Source: Mycobacterium sp.
GTDB taxonomy: Bacteria > Actinomycetota > Actinomycetes > Mycobacteriales > Mycobacteriaceae
Direction of reading: 5' to 3'
NCBI GenBank assembly: GCA_016197405.1
Contig: JACPVR010000011.1
Span: 248,001-312,000 of the forward strand
Length of the DNA: 64,000 nt
The position numbers and the translations under genes are program-made. Each line of letters begins with the position of its first letter. Positions within the stretch are counted from its first letter, which is position 1. Under the pieces are notes generated by a model. It ran no database searches. It saw nothing but the letters and a program-made list of their open reading frames with translations, and had not been told where the DNA came from. Shown one piece after another: positions 35,092-44,102 of this stretch.

Positions 35092-36389
35092 GCGCGCCGT
35101 CGTTCGACGCACCGACGGTCATCCGGACCAAACGCGACGGCGGCCGGTTGTCGGACGCCCAGATCGACTGGGTCATCGAGGCCTACACCGGCGGCCGGGT
35201 CACCGATGGCCAGATGGCGGCGCTGCTGATGGCCATCTTCTTGCGCGGTATGGATCGCGACGAGATCGCCCGCTGGACCGCCGCGATGATCGCCTCGGGG
35301 GAGCGGCTGGACTTCTCCGACCTTCGCCGTGACGGCCGCCCGCTGGCGCTGGTGGACAAACATTCCACCGGCGGCGTCGGCGACAAGATCACCATCCCGC
35401 TGGTTCCGGTCGTCGCGGCCTGCGGTGCCGCGGTACCGCAGGCCGCTGGCCGTGGACTCGGGCACACCGGCGGCACGCTGGACAAACTGGAGTCGATCCC
35501 GGGTTTCACCGCCGAGATCAGCACCGAGCAGGTCCGCGCACAGTTGTGCGATGTCGGTGCGGCGATCTTCGCCGCCGGTGCGCTGGCACCCGCCGACCGG
35601 CTGATCTACGCGCTGCGCGATGTCACCGCGACCACGGAGTCGTTGCCGCTGATCGCCAGCTCGATCATGAGCAAGAAGCTCGCCGAGGGCGCCGATGCGC
35701 TGGTGCTCGACGTCAAGGTCGGGTCGGGGGCCTTCCTCAAGGACCCGGCCGAGTCGGTCGAGCTGGCCCGCACCATGGTCGAGCTGGGTCTGGCGCACGG
35801 TGTGCCGACCCGGGCGGTGCTCACCGATATGAACGCTCCGCTGGGCCGCACGGTCGGAAACGCCGTCGAGGTCGCCGAATCGCTGGAGGTGCTGGCCGGC
35901 GGCGGTCCGGCCGATGTCGTCGAACTGACGCTGGCGCTGGCCCACGATATGTGCGAGCTGGCGGGCGTCGACGGTGTCGACCCGGCCGACACCCTGCGTG
36001 ACGGTTCGGCCATGGATTCGTTCCGCGCCCTTGTCGCCGCTCAGGGTGGTGACTGGCGCGCACCGTTGCCGATCGGTGCGCATTCGGAGACCGTGACGGC
36101 ATCGGCAAGCGGCACAATGGGCGATATCGACGCGTTGGCGGTGGGATTGGCGGTGTGGCGGCTCGGAGCGGGCCGCGCGGTCCCGGGTGAGCAGGTGCAG
36201 CACGGCGCCGGGATGCGCCTGCACCGCAGGCCCGGTGAACCCGTCGTGGCCGGCGAACCGCTCTTCACGCTCTACGCCGACAGCCCTGCGCGGCTCCCGC
36301 CGGCCCTGGCCGAACTGGACGGCGCCTACAGCATCGGCGCATCGGCACCTTCGCCACGCCCCCTGATCATCGACCGGATGGGATCATGA
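35088..36389 (+). CDS. deoA: thymidine phosphorylase
   Basis: 433-aa dimeric enzyme that phosphorolyses thymidine to thymine and 2-deoxyribose-1-phosphate. The signature is [54 protein letters not shown] (phosphate and pyrimidine site). Lysines [28 protein letters not shown] line the active site. GTG 35088 overlaps the cdd stop; its own stop overlaps add (ATGA 36386-36389). The operon suggests uptake and recycling of nucleosides. Confidence 0.96.
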   Translation: MSAPSFDAPTVIRTKRDGGRLSDAQIDWVIEAYTGGRVTDGQMAALLMAIFLRGMDRDEIARWTAAMIASGERLDFSDLRRDGRPLALVDKHSTGGVGDKITIPLVPVVAACGAAVPQAAGRGLGHTGGTLDKLESIPGFTAEISTEQVRAQLCDVGAAIFAAGALAPADRLIYALRDVTATTESLPLIASSIMSKKLAEGADALVLDVKVGSGAFLKDPAESVELARTMVELGLAHGVPTRAVLTDMNAPLGRTVGNAVEVAESLEVLAGGGPADVVELTLALAHDMCELAGVDGVDPADTLRDGSAMDSFRALVAAQGGDWRAPLPIGAHSETVTASASGTMGDIDALAVGLAVWRLGAGRAVPGEQVQHGAGMRLHRRPGEPVVAGEPLFTLYADSPARLPPALAELDGAYSIGASAPSPRPLIIDRMGS

Positions 36390-37483
36390 GCACACCTTCA
36401 CCACAGCTGGGTATCGGCGCCATCCGCCAAGCCCCCAAGGCCTTGCTGCACGATCATCTCGACGGCGGCCTGCGGCCGGCGACGGTGCTCGACATCGCCG
36501 CCCAGATCGGCTACGACCAGCTGCCCGCCACCGATGTCGACTCGCTGGCCGCGTGGTTTCGCACCGCGGCGCACAGCGGGTCACTGGTGCGCTACCTGGA
36601 ACCGTTCGCCCACACCGTCGCCGTCATGCAGACCCCGGAGTCGCTGCACCGGGTGGCTTTTGAGTGTGTCGAGGACCTGGCCGCGGATTCGGTGGTCTAC
36701 GCCGAGGTCCGGTTCGCCCCCGAACTGCACATCGACAACGGGTTGTCACTCGACGCCGTCGTCGACGCGGTCCTCGCCGGTTTCGCCGACGGCGAGAAGG
36801 CCGCCGCCGCCGAGGGTCGCCCCATCACGGTGCGCTGTCTGGTGACCGCGATGCGCCATGCCGCACGGTCACGGGAGATCGCCGAATTGGCGATCCGGTT
36901 CCGCGACAAGGGCGTCGTCGGTTTCGACATCGCGGGCGCCGAAGCCGGATACCCGCCCACCCGTCACCTGGACGCCTTCGAGTACATGCGGAACAACAAC
37001 GCGCGCTTCACAATTCATGCCGGTGAGGCGTTCGGGCTGCCGTCCATCCATGAGGCCATCGCGTTCTGCGGGGCTGACCGGCTGGGCCACGGGGTGCGCA
37101 TCGTCGACGATATCGAGCAGCAGGCCGACGGCAGCTACCACCTCGGCAGGGTCGCATCCATCGTGCGGGACAAGCGCATCCCGCTGGAGATGTGCCCGAG
37201 TTCCAATGTGCAGACCGGTGCCACGCCGTCCATCGCCGAGCACCCGTTCGACATGCTGGCCCGGTTGCGGTTCCGGGTGACGGTCAACACCGACAACCGG
37301 TTGATGAGCGATACCACCATGAGCCAGGAGATGGCCCGGCTCGTCGAGGCGTTCGGCTACGGCTGGAGCGATCTGGAACGCTTCACCATCAACGCGATGA
37401 AATCGGCCTTCCTGCCGTTCGACGAGCGGCTGGCGATCATCGACGATGTCATCAAACCGCGCTACGCCGTACTGATCGGCTGA
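36386..37483 (+). CDS. add: adenosine deaminase
   Basis: 365-aa zinc TIM-barrel deaminase converting adenosine to inosine. Zinc and catalytic residues appear in order: [13 protein letters not shown] (His-x-His), [10 protein letters not shown] (zinc His, catalytic Glu nearby), [10 protein letters not shown] and [11 protein letters not shown] (zinc Asp). An SSN motif ([12 protein letters not shown]) lies before it. Coupled to deoA by ATGA. Its stop codon is directly adjacent to the stop of the convergent hydrolase gene, with no intergenic base. Confidence 0.95.
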   Translation: MSTPSPQLGIGAIRQAPKALLHDHLDGGLRPATVLDIAAQIGYDQLPATDVDSLAAWFRTAAHSGSLVRYLEPFAHTVAVMQTPESLHRVAFECVEDLAADSVVYAEVRFAPELHIDNGLSLDAVVDAVLAGFADGEKAAAAEGRPITVRCLVTAMRHAARSREIAELAIRFRDKGVVGFDIAGAEAGYPPTRHLDAFEYMRNNNARFTIHAGEAFGLPSIHEAIAFCGADRLGHGVRIVDDIEQQADGSYHLGRVASIVRDKRIPLEMCPSSNVQTGATPSIAEHPFDMLARLRFRVTVNTDNRLMSDTTMSQEMARLVEAFGYGWSDLERFTINAMKSAFLPFDERLAIIDDVIKPRYAVLIG

Positions 37484-38302
37484 TCACAGCACCGATCGAA
37501 CGACGTCGGCGAACGCACCCGGCGCCGGGATGAAACCGGTGTGGTCACCGGGAAACTCGACGGGCTCGACACCGAGTTCGTGCGCCAGCGCGACGCTGGT
37601 CCGGTAGGTCAGCAGTTTCTTCGACTCCGCGCCGATCCCGATCACCACGCGAGCGGTGCGCAAGGCAGCGATATCGGGCCGGAAGCCGATGGTCTCGCGC
37701 ATCTCGTGGTCGAAGAACCGGGTCATATCGGCCAGCTGCTTGGCCTGCTCGTCGGCGGTGGGTTGCGGGCCTTGCCCAGAAGGCTCCTCGGGCATGTCGA
37801 AACCGGCATTGGCCATGAACAGCTGCCAGGCCGCTGCCGGGCCGTCGCGATGGAAGGCCGCGATGATCTCCTCGGTGACGGCGCGCTGACGGTCGGCGTC
37901 CGCCAGCAGCTCGGTGACGGGCGGTTCGTGGGCGATCAGTGTGCGCACCTTGTCCGGATATGCGGTGACCAACGCCAGTCCGGTCACTGCGCCGCCGCTG
38001 GATCCGAACACATCGGCGGGGCCGCCGCCCATGGCGTCGATGACGGCGGCGACATCGGCGGCGCGCAGCTGCGGGGTGGCGTCCTGATCCGGGTCGTCGA
38101 TGGTGCTGGCGGCCAGGCCGCGCGGGTCATAGGTGACTACGGTGTGGTCACCGGCCAGCGCATGGGTCAGCGGGGCGAAATCGGCGGCAGGCATCGGTGA
38201 CCCGATGAGCAGCAGCAGCGGACCCTGGCCGCGCACCTCGTAATGCAACCGGGCGCCCGCAACGTCGAGGGTTCGGGTCGTGAGTCCGTCGGTGATCGTC
38301 AT
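37484..38302 (-). CDS. alpha/beta hydrolase
   Basis: 272-aa soluble alpha/beta hydrolase. Nucleophile elbow DVFGSSGGAVTGLAL (Ser102), oxyanion/HG-like region LLLIGSPMPAADF, and a likely base histidine in FPGDHTGFIPAPG. The elbow GSSGG and the overall pattern resemble Streptomyces/mycobacterial hydrolases related to lactonases or polyketide-processing enzymes; the substrate is unknown. ATG 38302 fits family starts; ATG 38317 upstream in frame is an alternative, and neither has a convincing ribosome binding site. Confidence 0.83.
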   Translation of the reverse strand: MTITDGLTTRTLDVAGARLHYEVRGQGPLLLLIGSPMPAADFAPLTHALAGDHTVVTYDPRGLAASTIDDPDQDATPQLRAADVAAVIDAMGGGPADVFGSSGGAVTGLALVTAYPDKVRTLIAHEPPVTELLADADRQRAVTEEIIAAFHRDGPAAAWQLFMANAGFDMPEEPSGQGPQPTADEQAKQLADMTRFFDHEMRETIGFRPDIAALRTARVVIGIGAESKKLLTYRTSVALAHELGVEPVEFPGDHTGFIPAPGAFADVVRSVL

Positions 38303-38375
38303 GTCTGATTTGACCATCGTGGGCCGACGAACTCATCGCGCATTCGCCGAGATCGACGAAATGGCGCCGTCTACT

Positions 38376-38409
38376 CGCACTTTCCCGCCGAAATGTGCGT
38401 TTGGGCGGG
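38376..38409 (-). terminator. stem-loop after Rv3311-like gene
   Basis: CGCACTTT (38376-38383) pairs with AAATGTGCG (38391-38399, one bulged T) around a CCCGCCG loop, and the loop CCCGCC can alternatively pair with GGCGGG at 38404-38409. It sits immediately after the minus-strand stop at 38411. Likely terminator, possibly one of a repeated mycobacterial family. Confidence 0.6.
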
Positions 38410-38410
38410 G

Positions 38411-39670
38411 TTATTCGCGGCGCAGCCGGGACTCCAGGAAACGCTCCAGGCTTTCGAATTCGGCGACCGCGTCGGCATAGGGTGCGGGCGGCTTGCTGGT
38501 CGACTCCTCCAGCGCGTAGGCGACGAAGCGGCCCAGGGGCCGGTCCTCGGCCAGCGCACGATCGACGGTGTCCTCCTCGGCGTAATCGCCGACATCGCGC
38601 AGCAGTTCCACCACCAGCTCCAGCTGGTTGCGATCGACGGTGTCGGGACCGTCGGCCAGGTCATCGACCAGACCGGTCAGCACGTAGACGTTCTCCTCGA
38701 CGACCTCGACGTCCAATGAGCCGTCGGTGGCGGCGGTGCGGATGTCGTCGTAGGTGCTCAGATCCGACAGATCATGGTCGTGCTCATCGGCGAGGTAACG
38801 GGCCAGTGCGCGCTCGGATCCGAAAACACTGATGCGGCCGTTGCGGCCCAGGAAGATCGGGCGCTCGTCGAGGTAGCAGCGCAGCGTGTAGAAGTTGCCG
38901 CCACTGGTCATCACGTGGATCGGGTCGATACCGACCTTCACCCAGAAGTCCTCGTCGTCACCGAGGATCACGGTGCTGGTCGCCGCGACGATCGGCGCCT
39001 CGGCGATGTCACTGTCGCTGTCGTCGCCCTCGCCGAAAGCCTCGAGCTCGTCGTCGTCCTCGTCCTCGGGCGCCGGCTCGGCCAGCTCCTCCTCGGCGCG
39101 TTTGGCCGCGGCCTCGTCGACGTCGGGCGTGGTGATGATCTCCTCGATCGCCGCCAGCACGCCGTCCCAGTTGCGGCCCACGATGACGGCGATGTTGGCC
39201 CATCGTTTGGCGCCCGCGCGGCCGCTGAACTCGTCGAAGCCGGCGTTGACGGTGGTGAGCGCCGGGTTGCCGTTGAAGAACTTGTTGACCGGGGCCAGGT
39301 CGCACACCGTGCCCAGTGACGACACGATCGCCAGCGCGTTGGCCAGCGTGGTCACCGACTCCGGAGTGGGCTTCTCGGTCAGCAGCTCTTCGACCAGGGT
39401 CAGGTCGAAGCACTGCTCATCGGCCGGCTCGAACTTGTGCGCCGAGGCCTTGGTCATTTTCTCCCAGGCCGGATGGTCATCCAGATCGTTGGCCGCGCCG
39501 CTGCGGACGAAGGCCACCAGTTCGGCGATGGTGGGAAAACCGAACAGGTCGTCGCCTTCGCCCAGGAACCCTTCCCATTCGTCGCCGGAGTCTCGCCAGC
39601 GCGGCGCCCACAAGGTGTAGAGGTCGCCCGCGGTGACGCTGAGACGAATCGGTACGAGGTCGGCAGCCAT
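38411..39670 (-). CDS. conserved hypothetical protein, Rv3311-like, with acidic linker
   Basis: 419-aa cytosolic protein matching M. tuberculosis Rv3311 in length, pattern and neighbourhood. It looks like two similar halves, each opening with a pattern like LYTLWAPRW / FYTLRCYL and GFPTIAELVAFV / VFGSERALARYL. They are separated by a strongly acidic low-complexity linker near residues 210-235 (EPAPEDEDDDELEAFGEGDD). The protein as a whole is very acidic. No catalytic motif or membrane segment is visible. Function unknown; possibly a scaffold or a basic-partner-binding protein. ATG 39670 chosen because similarity starts at MAADLVPIRLSV. Confidence 0.85.
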   Translation of the reverse strand: MAADLVPIRLSVTAGDLYTLWAPRWRDSGDEWEGFLGEGDDLFGFPTIAELVAFVRSGAANDLDDHPAWEKMTKASAHKFEPADEQCFDLTLVEELLTEKPTPESVTTLANALAIVSSLGTVCDLAPVNKFFNGNPALTTVNAGFDEFSGRAGAKRWANIAVIVGRNWDGVLAAIEEIITTPDVDEAAAKRAEEELAEPAPEDEDDDELEAFGEGDDSDSDIAEAPIVAATSTVILGDDEDFWVKVGIDPIHVMTSGGNFYTLRCYLDERPIFLGRNGRISVFGSERALARYLADEHDHDLSDLSTYDDIRTAATDGSLDVEVVEENVYVLTGLVDDLADGPDTVDRNQLELVVELLRDVGDYAEEDTVDRALAEDRPLGRFVAYALEESTSKPPAPYADAVAEFESLERFLESRLRRE

Positions 39671-39743
39671 GCGGCACAGGATAACGAGGCCGGCTGGAGC
39701 TCCGGTCGCCCCCCGCCCGTCCGGGCCGGTAACGTTGCCCCGC

Positions 39744-40307
39744 ATGTCGCGGCTGCGCCGATCGCTCATCGCTGTCGTCAGCGCCGCACTCGTGCTCGTC
39801 ATCGTTCTCGGGGTCGGCGGCTACCTGCTTTTCACCCGGCCGCACGGGGAGCGACCGGTGAAGGCCGACGCCATCGTGGTGCTCGGCGGGGACTGGGACG
39901 GCCGGGTCCAGTACGGCATGCGGCTGGCCCAAGAGGGCTACGCCGACACCGTGGTGCTGTCCAACTCATGGGGTGACTTCAGCGGTATCAACAAGGCCTG
40001 TGCGTCCGCGCCGGCCACCATCACCGTCATCTGCTTTCGGCCCGATCCGTTCACCACCAGGGGCGAGGCCATGTTCACGCAGCGACTGGCCAAACAGCGC
40101 CACTGGAAGCACATCATCGTCATCTCGTGGAATTTCCACATGGTCCGGGCCCGCTACATCTTCGGCCAGTGCTTCGACGGGACCGTGACGATGATTCCGG
40201 TACCTCGCCGCTACGACTACGGACTGTCGCAGTGGGCCTTCACCTACGTCTACCAGTACGGAGCACTCGTGAAAGCGGCACTGCTGGGCTGCGACCGCAA
40301 CTCCTGA
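39744..40307 (+). CDS. YdcF/SanA-like DUF218 protein, membrane anchored
   Basis: 187 aa. One N-terminal transmembrane helix (SLIAVVSAALVLVIVLGVGGYLLF, about 7-30) is followed by a periplasm-facing DUF218 domain: KADAIVVLGGDWDGRVQYGMRLAQEGYADTVVLSNSW, the conserved TRGEAMF and IIVISWNFHMVRARYIF. DUF218 proteins bind nucleotides or metals and have been linked to envelope polymer metabolism. It directly precedes the exopolysaccharide locus on the same strand and may belong to it. It ends in a Cys-containing tail (LLGCDRNS). Confidence 0.8.
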   Translation: MSRLRRSLIAVVSAALVLVIVLGVGGYLLFTRPHGERPVKADAIVVLGGDWDGRVQYGMRLAQEGYADTVVLSNSWGDFSGINKACASAPATITVICFRPDPFTTRGEAMFTQRLAKQRHWKHIIVISWNFHMVRARYIFGQCFDGTVTMIPVPRRYDYGLSQWAFTYVYQYGALVKAALLGCDRNS

Positions 40308-40458
40308 CCGGCACCGGCACAGTTTGCGGTTACCGTCGCCGGCAACCCACTCGACGCCGATTTCCGGTAACATCGCGGCGGTCGTGTACCGCGTGTCGTG
40401 CCCGCTGTCCGACCCGCGTGCTGGTCAATGAGAGGGATCCTCCGGTGTCACGTCGACG
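40308..40458 (+). promoter_or_regulatory. upstream region of polymerase gene
   Basis: 151 nt between the DUF218 gene and the polymerase. It holds an inverted repeat GTTACCG (40329-40335) / CGGTAAC (40365-40371) and a TAACAT hexamer (40368-40373) that could be a -10 box. No strong -35 seen; promoter assignment is tentative. Confidence 0.35.
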
Positions 40459-41829
40459 GTGTCCGGCAGCATCGGCGGACGAGCTGTGACGCTGACGGCC
40501 GATCGTCTCGGCGAACCGGTCAAAACCCATCCGGTGCTGCGGTTGTGGTGGCTTTCCCCGGTGGTCGTGTCCCTTTTCGTCGGGGCGGCCTCGATTCTGC
40601 CGACGCTGTTCATCGGGGATCAGGAATTCCGGACCTTATGGGGCACCCCGAAATCGATCACCATCGAAGTGACGGTGCTCTTCGGGTGCGGTGTGCTGGC
40701 GCTGTGCTTCGGTGCCCTCATCGGGATCGTCATATCACCGTCCGCTGCAGGACTGCGAGCGCCGTGGCCCGGCCTGAGCGACCGGCTGATCGCGCTGCTG
40801 CGACGGGCCAGCACCGTACTGACCGCACTCACCGTCACCGGCTACCTCGGCTTTGCGTTGCTGATCGTCAAGGCCGGGCTCGGCCCGGCGCAACTGTTCG
40901 CCGGTGCGCCCAATGACGGCTCCACCCCGGTGCGCGATCTCATCGGAACGGTGCCGGGCGTCACCACGCTGACACAGGCCGGTATCGCGGCCGTGGTGAT
41001 CTCGGCGATTCTGCTCGCGCACGGCTTCTCCCGGGCCGAACTGGCCAAGCTGCTGATCGTGGTGGGCTTCGCGGTACCGCGTGCGTACATCTTCACCGAG
41101 CGCCTGGCGATCCTGGAGCTGATCGTCCCGGTGACGCTGATCCTCGCCGCGCGGCTGTCCTTTCACCACGGACTGCGCCGGCGTTTCGCCCAGCTCATCC
41201 CGTTCGGTTCGCTGTTCGCGATCGTCGTGGTTTTCGGGACCTTCGAGTACTTCCGCTCGTGGACGTTCTACCGGCTGCATTCCTCGGCGTCCTTCGTCGA
41301 CTTCGCGATGAGCCGGTTCGCCGGCTACTACGCGACGGCGATCAACAACGGCCAGCTGATCCTCGACCATCTGGGTTGGCCCGGCCGGGTGCCCTACGAC
41401 ACTCTCGAAGGGTTCTGGACGGCGCCGGTCATCGAGCAGACCCACCTCTACGAACGGGTCGCCGGGCATATCGCGCCGTACAGTCGGCAGGCCGACGGGT
41501 CGATGTACTTCAACATGCTCGACCACTACGGCAATCAGGAGTTCAACAACCCCAGCGGCTATGTCGGGCCGTTCGTCGACTACGGCCAGCTCGGCGGGCT
41601 GGTGTTCTTCTTCATCGCCGGCCTGGCCGCCGGCCTGCTGTACCAGGCGTTCTGCCAGGGCAAGGTGTTCGGGCTGCTGCTGTATCCGGTGGTGTTCACC
41701 GGACTGGTCGAGCTGCCCCGGTACATCTATTGGTCGCAGGGCCGCACCGCCTACACCTGGATTCCGCTGTTCATCGTCATCGCGCTCGCGGCGTCCGCAC
41801 AACGCAAGGATCGTCATGCCAAAACGTGA
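40459..41829 (+). CDS. Wzy-like polysaccharide polymerase / O-antigen polymerase
   Basis: 456-aa integral membrane protein with about ten helices and a large extracytoplasmic loop between the late helices (about residues 275-370, containing SSASFVDFAMSRFAGYYATAINNGQLIL and FNMLDHYGNQEFNNPSGYVGPFVDYG). This loop plus the EFNNPSGYVGPFVDYGQLGGLVFF segment is typical of O-antigen/EPS repeat-unit polymerases. It would join repeat units on the outer face of the membrane. GTG 40459 is taken; GTG 40486 is an in-frame alternative. Its end overlaps the beta-helix gene by 14 nt. Lead gene of the plus-strand EPS unit. Confidence 0.75.
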   Translation: MSGSIGGRAVTLTADRLGEPVKTHPVLRLWWLSPVVVSLFVGAASILPTLFIGDQEFRTLWGTPKSITIEVTVLFGCGVLALCFGALIGIVISPSAAGLRAPWPGLSDRLIALLRRASTVLTALTVTGYLGFALLIVKAGLGPAQLFAGAPNDGSTPVRDLIGTVPGVTTLTQAGIAAVVISAILLAHGFSRAELAKLLIVVGFAVPRAYIFTERLAILELIVPVTLILAARLSFHHGLRRRFAQLIPFGSLFAIVVVFGTFEYFRSWTFYRLHSSASFVDFAMSRFAGYYATAINNGQLILDHLGWPGRVPYDTLEGFWTAPVIEQTHLYERVAGHIAPYSRQADGSMYFNMLDHYGNQEFNNPSGYVGPFVDYGQLGGLVFFFIAGLAAGLLYQAFCQGKVFGLLLYPVVFTGLVELPRYIYWSQGRTAYTWIPLFIVIALAASAQRKDRHAKT

Positions 41830-42961
41830 GACGACCGCACGGGCCGGGGCGGTGCGTCGCGCTGTCCGGCTCGGCGGCTGGGTACTGGTCGTCTTCAACT
41901 GCGTCGCAGCGGTCCTGGTCCTGGGTCCGCTGTCGCCGTCGGTGTGCGCCGGTGATCCCAAGCTCGACGGAAGCACGCTGCAGGCTCAGCTCGACGCGCT
42001 GAAGCCCGGCGACACCTTGACGCTGGAACCGCGGGTGTACGAACACGACGCAGTCATCAGGCTCACCGTGCCGGGCGTACACATCGACGGTAACGGGGCG
42101 ACGTTGCGGGCGACCAACGACCAGACGTCGGCCGTGCAGATCACCGCAGACGATGTCGCGGTGAGTGATCTCAACCTCACCGCACCGGCGGAAGGGCAGC
42201 GCTGGGCCGGGCTCGACCAGCACAAGATCGTCGTGAGCGGCGATCGCGACACACTGACCGGCGTCTCGGTTGTCGGCTCTGCGGCCGCAGGTGTATTCAT
42301 CACCGGCGCACAGGGTTTCCGCCTCGACAACGTAAACGTGACCGGTACCCGAGCCGACGGTATCCACGTCACCGGAGGCAGCACCGGCGGAGTGCTGGAA
42401 AACGTGCGCACCGATCAAACCGGCGACGACGGTATCGCGGTGGTGTCCTACGGCAACGAGTCGCCATGCCGCGACATCCATATCGCGCACGCCACCGTCG
42501 GCAGTACGCGGTGGGGCCGCGGTATCGCCGTGGTGGGTGCGCGCGACGTGTCGGTACAGGACTTCACCATCGCCAACACCAGCTCAGCAGGCCTCTACGT
42601 CGCCAGCGAGGGCGCGCCCTATTTCACCGATTCCGTTGACGCGGTGACCATCTCGCGTGGATCACTGACCGCGGCCAATCAGGATCCCGGCGTCATCCAA
42701 GGTGCGATCCTGATCTACTCGGGCAATGCCGGCCGCATGGTCGACAATGTGCGCATCTCGGATGTCACGGTGACGGCGACACCGGACTCGGCGGGACGCG
42801 ATGTCGGGATCACCGTCGACAGCGGCTCGGTGTCCGGTATTTCGCTGACCGATATCAGCGTGAACGGATCCGGCGTCACCCCGTTCGACACCAACGCCCC
42901 CGCGGGAAGCGTCACCACCTCGGGTTGGACGCACGACCAGAACCCGATCACGGTCGGCTGA
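41816..42961 (+). CDS. exported right-handed beta-helix protein
   Basis: 381 aa. A basic N-terminus (MPKRETTARAGAVRRAVR) and hydrophobic segment GGWVLVVFNCVAAVLVLGPL (about 20-40) form a signal anchor or signal peptide. The remainder is a run of about 22-residue coils of a parallel beta-helix: VHIDGNGATLRATND, VAVSDLNLTAP, FRLDNVNVTGTRADGIHVTGG, VLENVRTDQTGDDGIAVVS and others. Proteins of this fold in EPS loci are usually polysaccharide lyases, epimerases or hydrolases. The DGI-H and DDGIAV turns resemble pectate-lyase/GH28-like repeats, but no catalytic set can be assigned. AGGA lies 6 nt before ATG 41816. Confidence 0.8.
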   Translation: MPKRETTARAGAVRRAVRLGGWVLVVFNCVAAVLVLGPLSPSVCAGDPKLDGSTLQAQLDALKPGDTLTLEPRVYEHDAVIRLTVPGVHIDGNGATLRATNDQTSAVQITADDVAVSDLNLTAPAEGQRWAGLDQHKIVVSGDRDTLTGVSVVGSAAAGVFITGAQGFRLDNVNVTGTRADGIHVTGGSTGGVLENVRTDQTGDDGIAVVSYGNESPCRDIHIAHATVGSTRWGRGIAVVGARDVSVQDFTIANTSSAGLYVASEGAPYFTDSVDAVTISRGSLTAANQDPGVIQGAILIYSGNAGRMVDNVRISDVTVTATPDSAGRDVGITVDSGSVSGISLTDISVNGSGVTPFDTNAPAGSVTTSGWTHDQNPITVG

Positions 42962-42986
42962 TGCGCGCAGGAAGGCCGATGCGGCC

Positions 42987-44102
42987 ATGACACCTGTCCG
43001 CCCCGTGGGGCTCAACGGCCGGTTCTCCGGCACATTGCATCCGACCGGCACCCAGGTCGCCTCCTTCCAGCTCTTCGACGCCATAGTGCGGGCCGACCGC
43101 GACTTCCCGGTGGTGGTCTGGGCCGATCCGCAATTCCCTGGCGTCGCCGCCTGGGCGGACATCCCGCAGACGACGCTGGTGCAGGTGCCGTTCTCCCGCT
43201 GGCGCCGATCCACCGCGCAGTTGTGGGAGCAGGTGGTGTTTCCCGTCCGCGCCCGCGCAGCCGGTTGTCGGCTGCTGCACCACCCCATGAACACCTGCCC
43301 GCGGTGGCGCAACGGCATCACCCAGCTGGTCACGCTGCACGATCTGAACTTCCATCACCATCCGGAGTGGACAGGGCGAGCTTTTCGGTTGTGGCTCAAC
43401 GCGTTCACGGTGCCTGCGGTTCGTCGTGCCGATCACGTCGCCACCATCTCGGACTATGTACTCGCCGACATCCGGGCCACGCTGGACATCCCCGCGGACA
43501 GGTCCTCGCGGATCTACAACGGGCGAACACCGTTACCGCCGGCCGCTCGCACCCGGACCGCCCCGGACGTCAAGGTCATTCTGGGTGTCAATCTGTGGCA
43601 GCCGCACAAGAACCTGGCGCGTCTGATCGAGGCGTTCAGCGCTGTGCGGGAACACGTGCCCGGTCTGGAATTGCACCTGGCAGGCCGGCCGCAGGCGAAT
43701 TACCGGTCGCAACCGGAACTGGCCGCCCTGACCGAGCGGCCCGGGGTGAAGATCCTGGGCTACCTTTCCGATGAGGAGCTGGCCGCGGCGTATGCCGACG
43801 CCGATCTCGTCTGCTATCCGTCGCTCACCGAGGGTTTCGGTCTGCCGATCCTGGAAGCGATGGCGGCGGGCGCCCCGGTCGTCACCTCGAACACCACCAG
43901 CCTGCCGGAGGTCGCCGGGGGCGCGGCGATTCTCGTCGATCCTTACTCCACGACCGATATCGCCGCCGGCATCAGTGCGGCGCTAGACGAATCCGAAGAT
44001 GCGCGCGCCGCCCGGATCGCTCTCGGATGTGAAGTGGCCGAAAGGTTCTCGTGGCCCGAGTCCGCCCGGCAGTACATCGAGCTCTACCGCAGGTTGTCAT
44101 GA
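42987..44102 (+). CDS. GT4-family glycosyltransferase
   Basis: 371-aa GT-B glycosyltransferase. N-terminal acceptor domain with LHDLNFHHHPEWTGRAFRLWLNAFTVPAVRRADHVATISDYV; C-terminal donor domain with ILGVNLWQPHKNLARLIEAF and the E-x7-E motif SLTEGFGLPILEAMAAGAPVVTSNTTSLPEVAGGAA typical of mannosyl/rhamnosyl-type GT4 enzymes. Retaining transfer from a nucleotide sugar to a lipid-linked intermediate on the cytosolic face is expected. AGGAAGG precedes ATG 42987. The stop overlaps the next GT (ATGA 44099-44102). Confidence 0.88.
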   Translation: MTPVRPVGLNGRFSGTLHPTGTQVASFQLFDAIVRADRDFPVVVWADPQFPGVAAWADIPQTTLVQVPFSRWRRSTAQLWEQVVFPVRARAAGCRLLHHPMNTCPRWRNGITQLVTLHDLNFHHHPEWTGRAFRLWLNAFTVPAVRRADHVATISDYVLADIRATLDIPADRSSRIYNGRTPLPPAARTRTAPDVKVILGVNLWQPHKNLARLIEAFSAVREHVPGLELHLAGRPQANYRSQPELAALTERPGVKILGYLSDEELAAAYADADLVCYPSLTEGFGLPILEAMAAGAPVVTSNTTSLPEVAGGAAILVDPYSTTDIAAGISAALDESEDARAARIALGCEVAERFSWPESARQYIELYRRLS

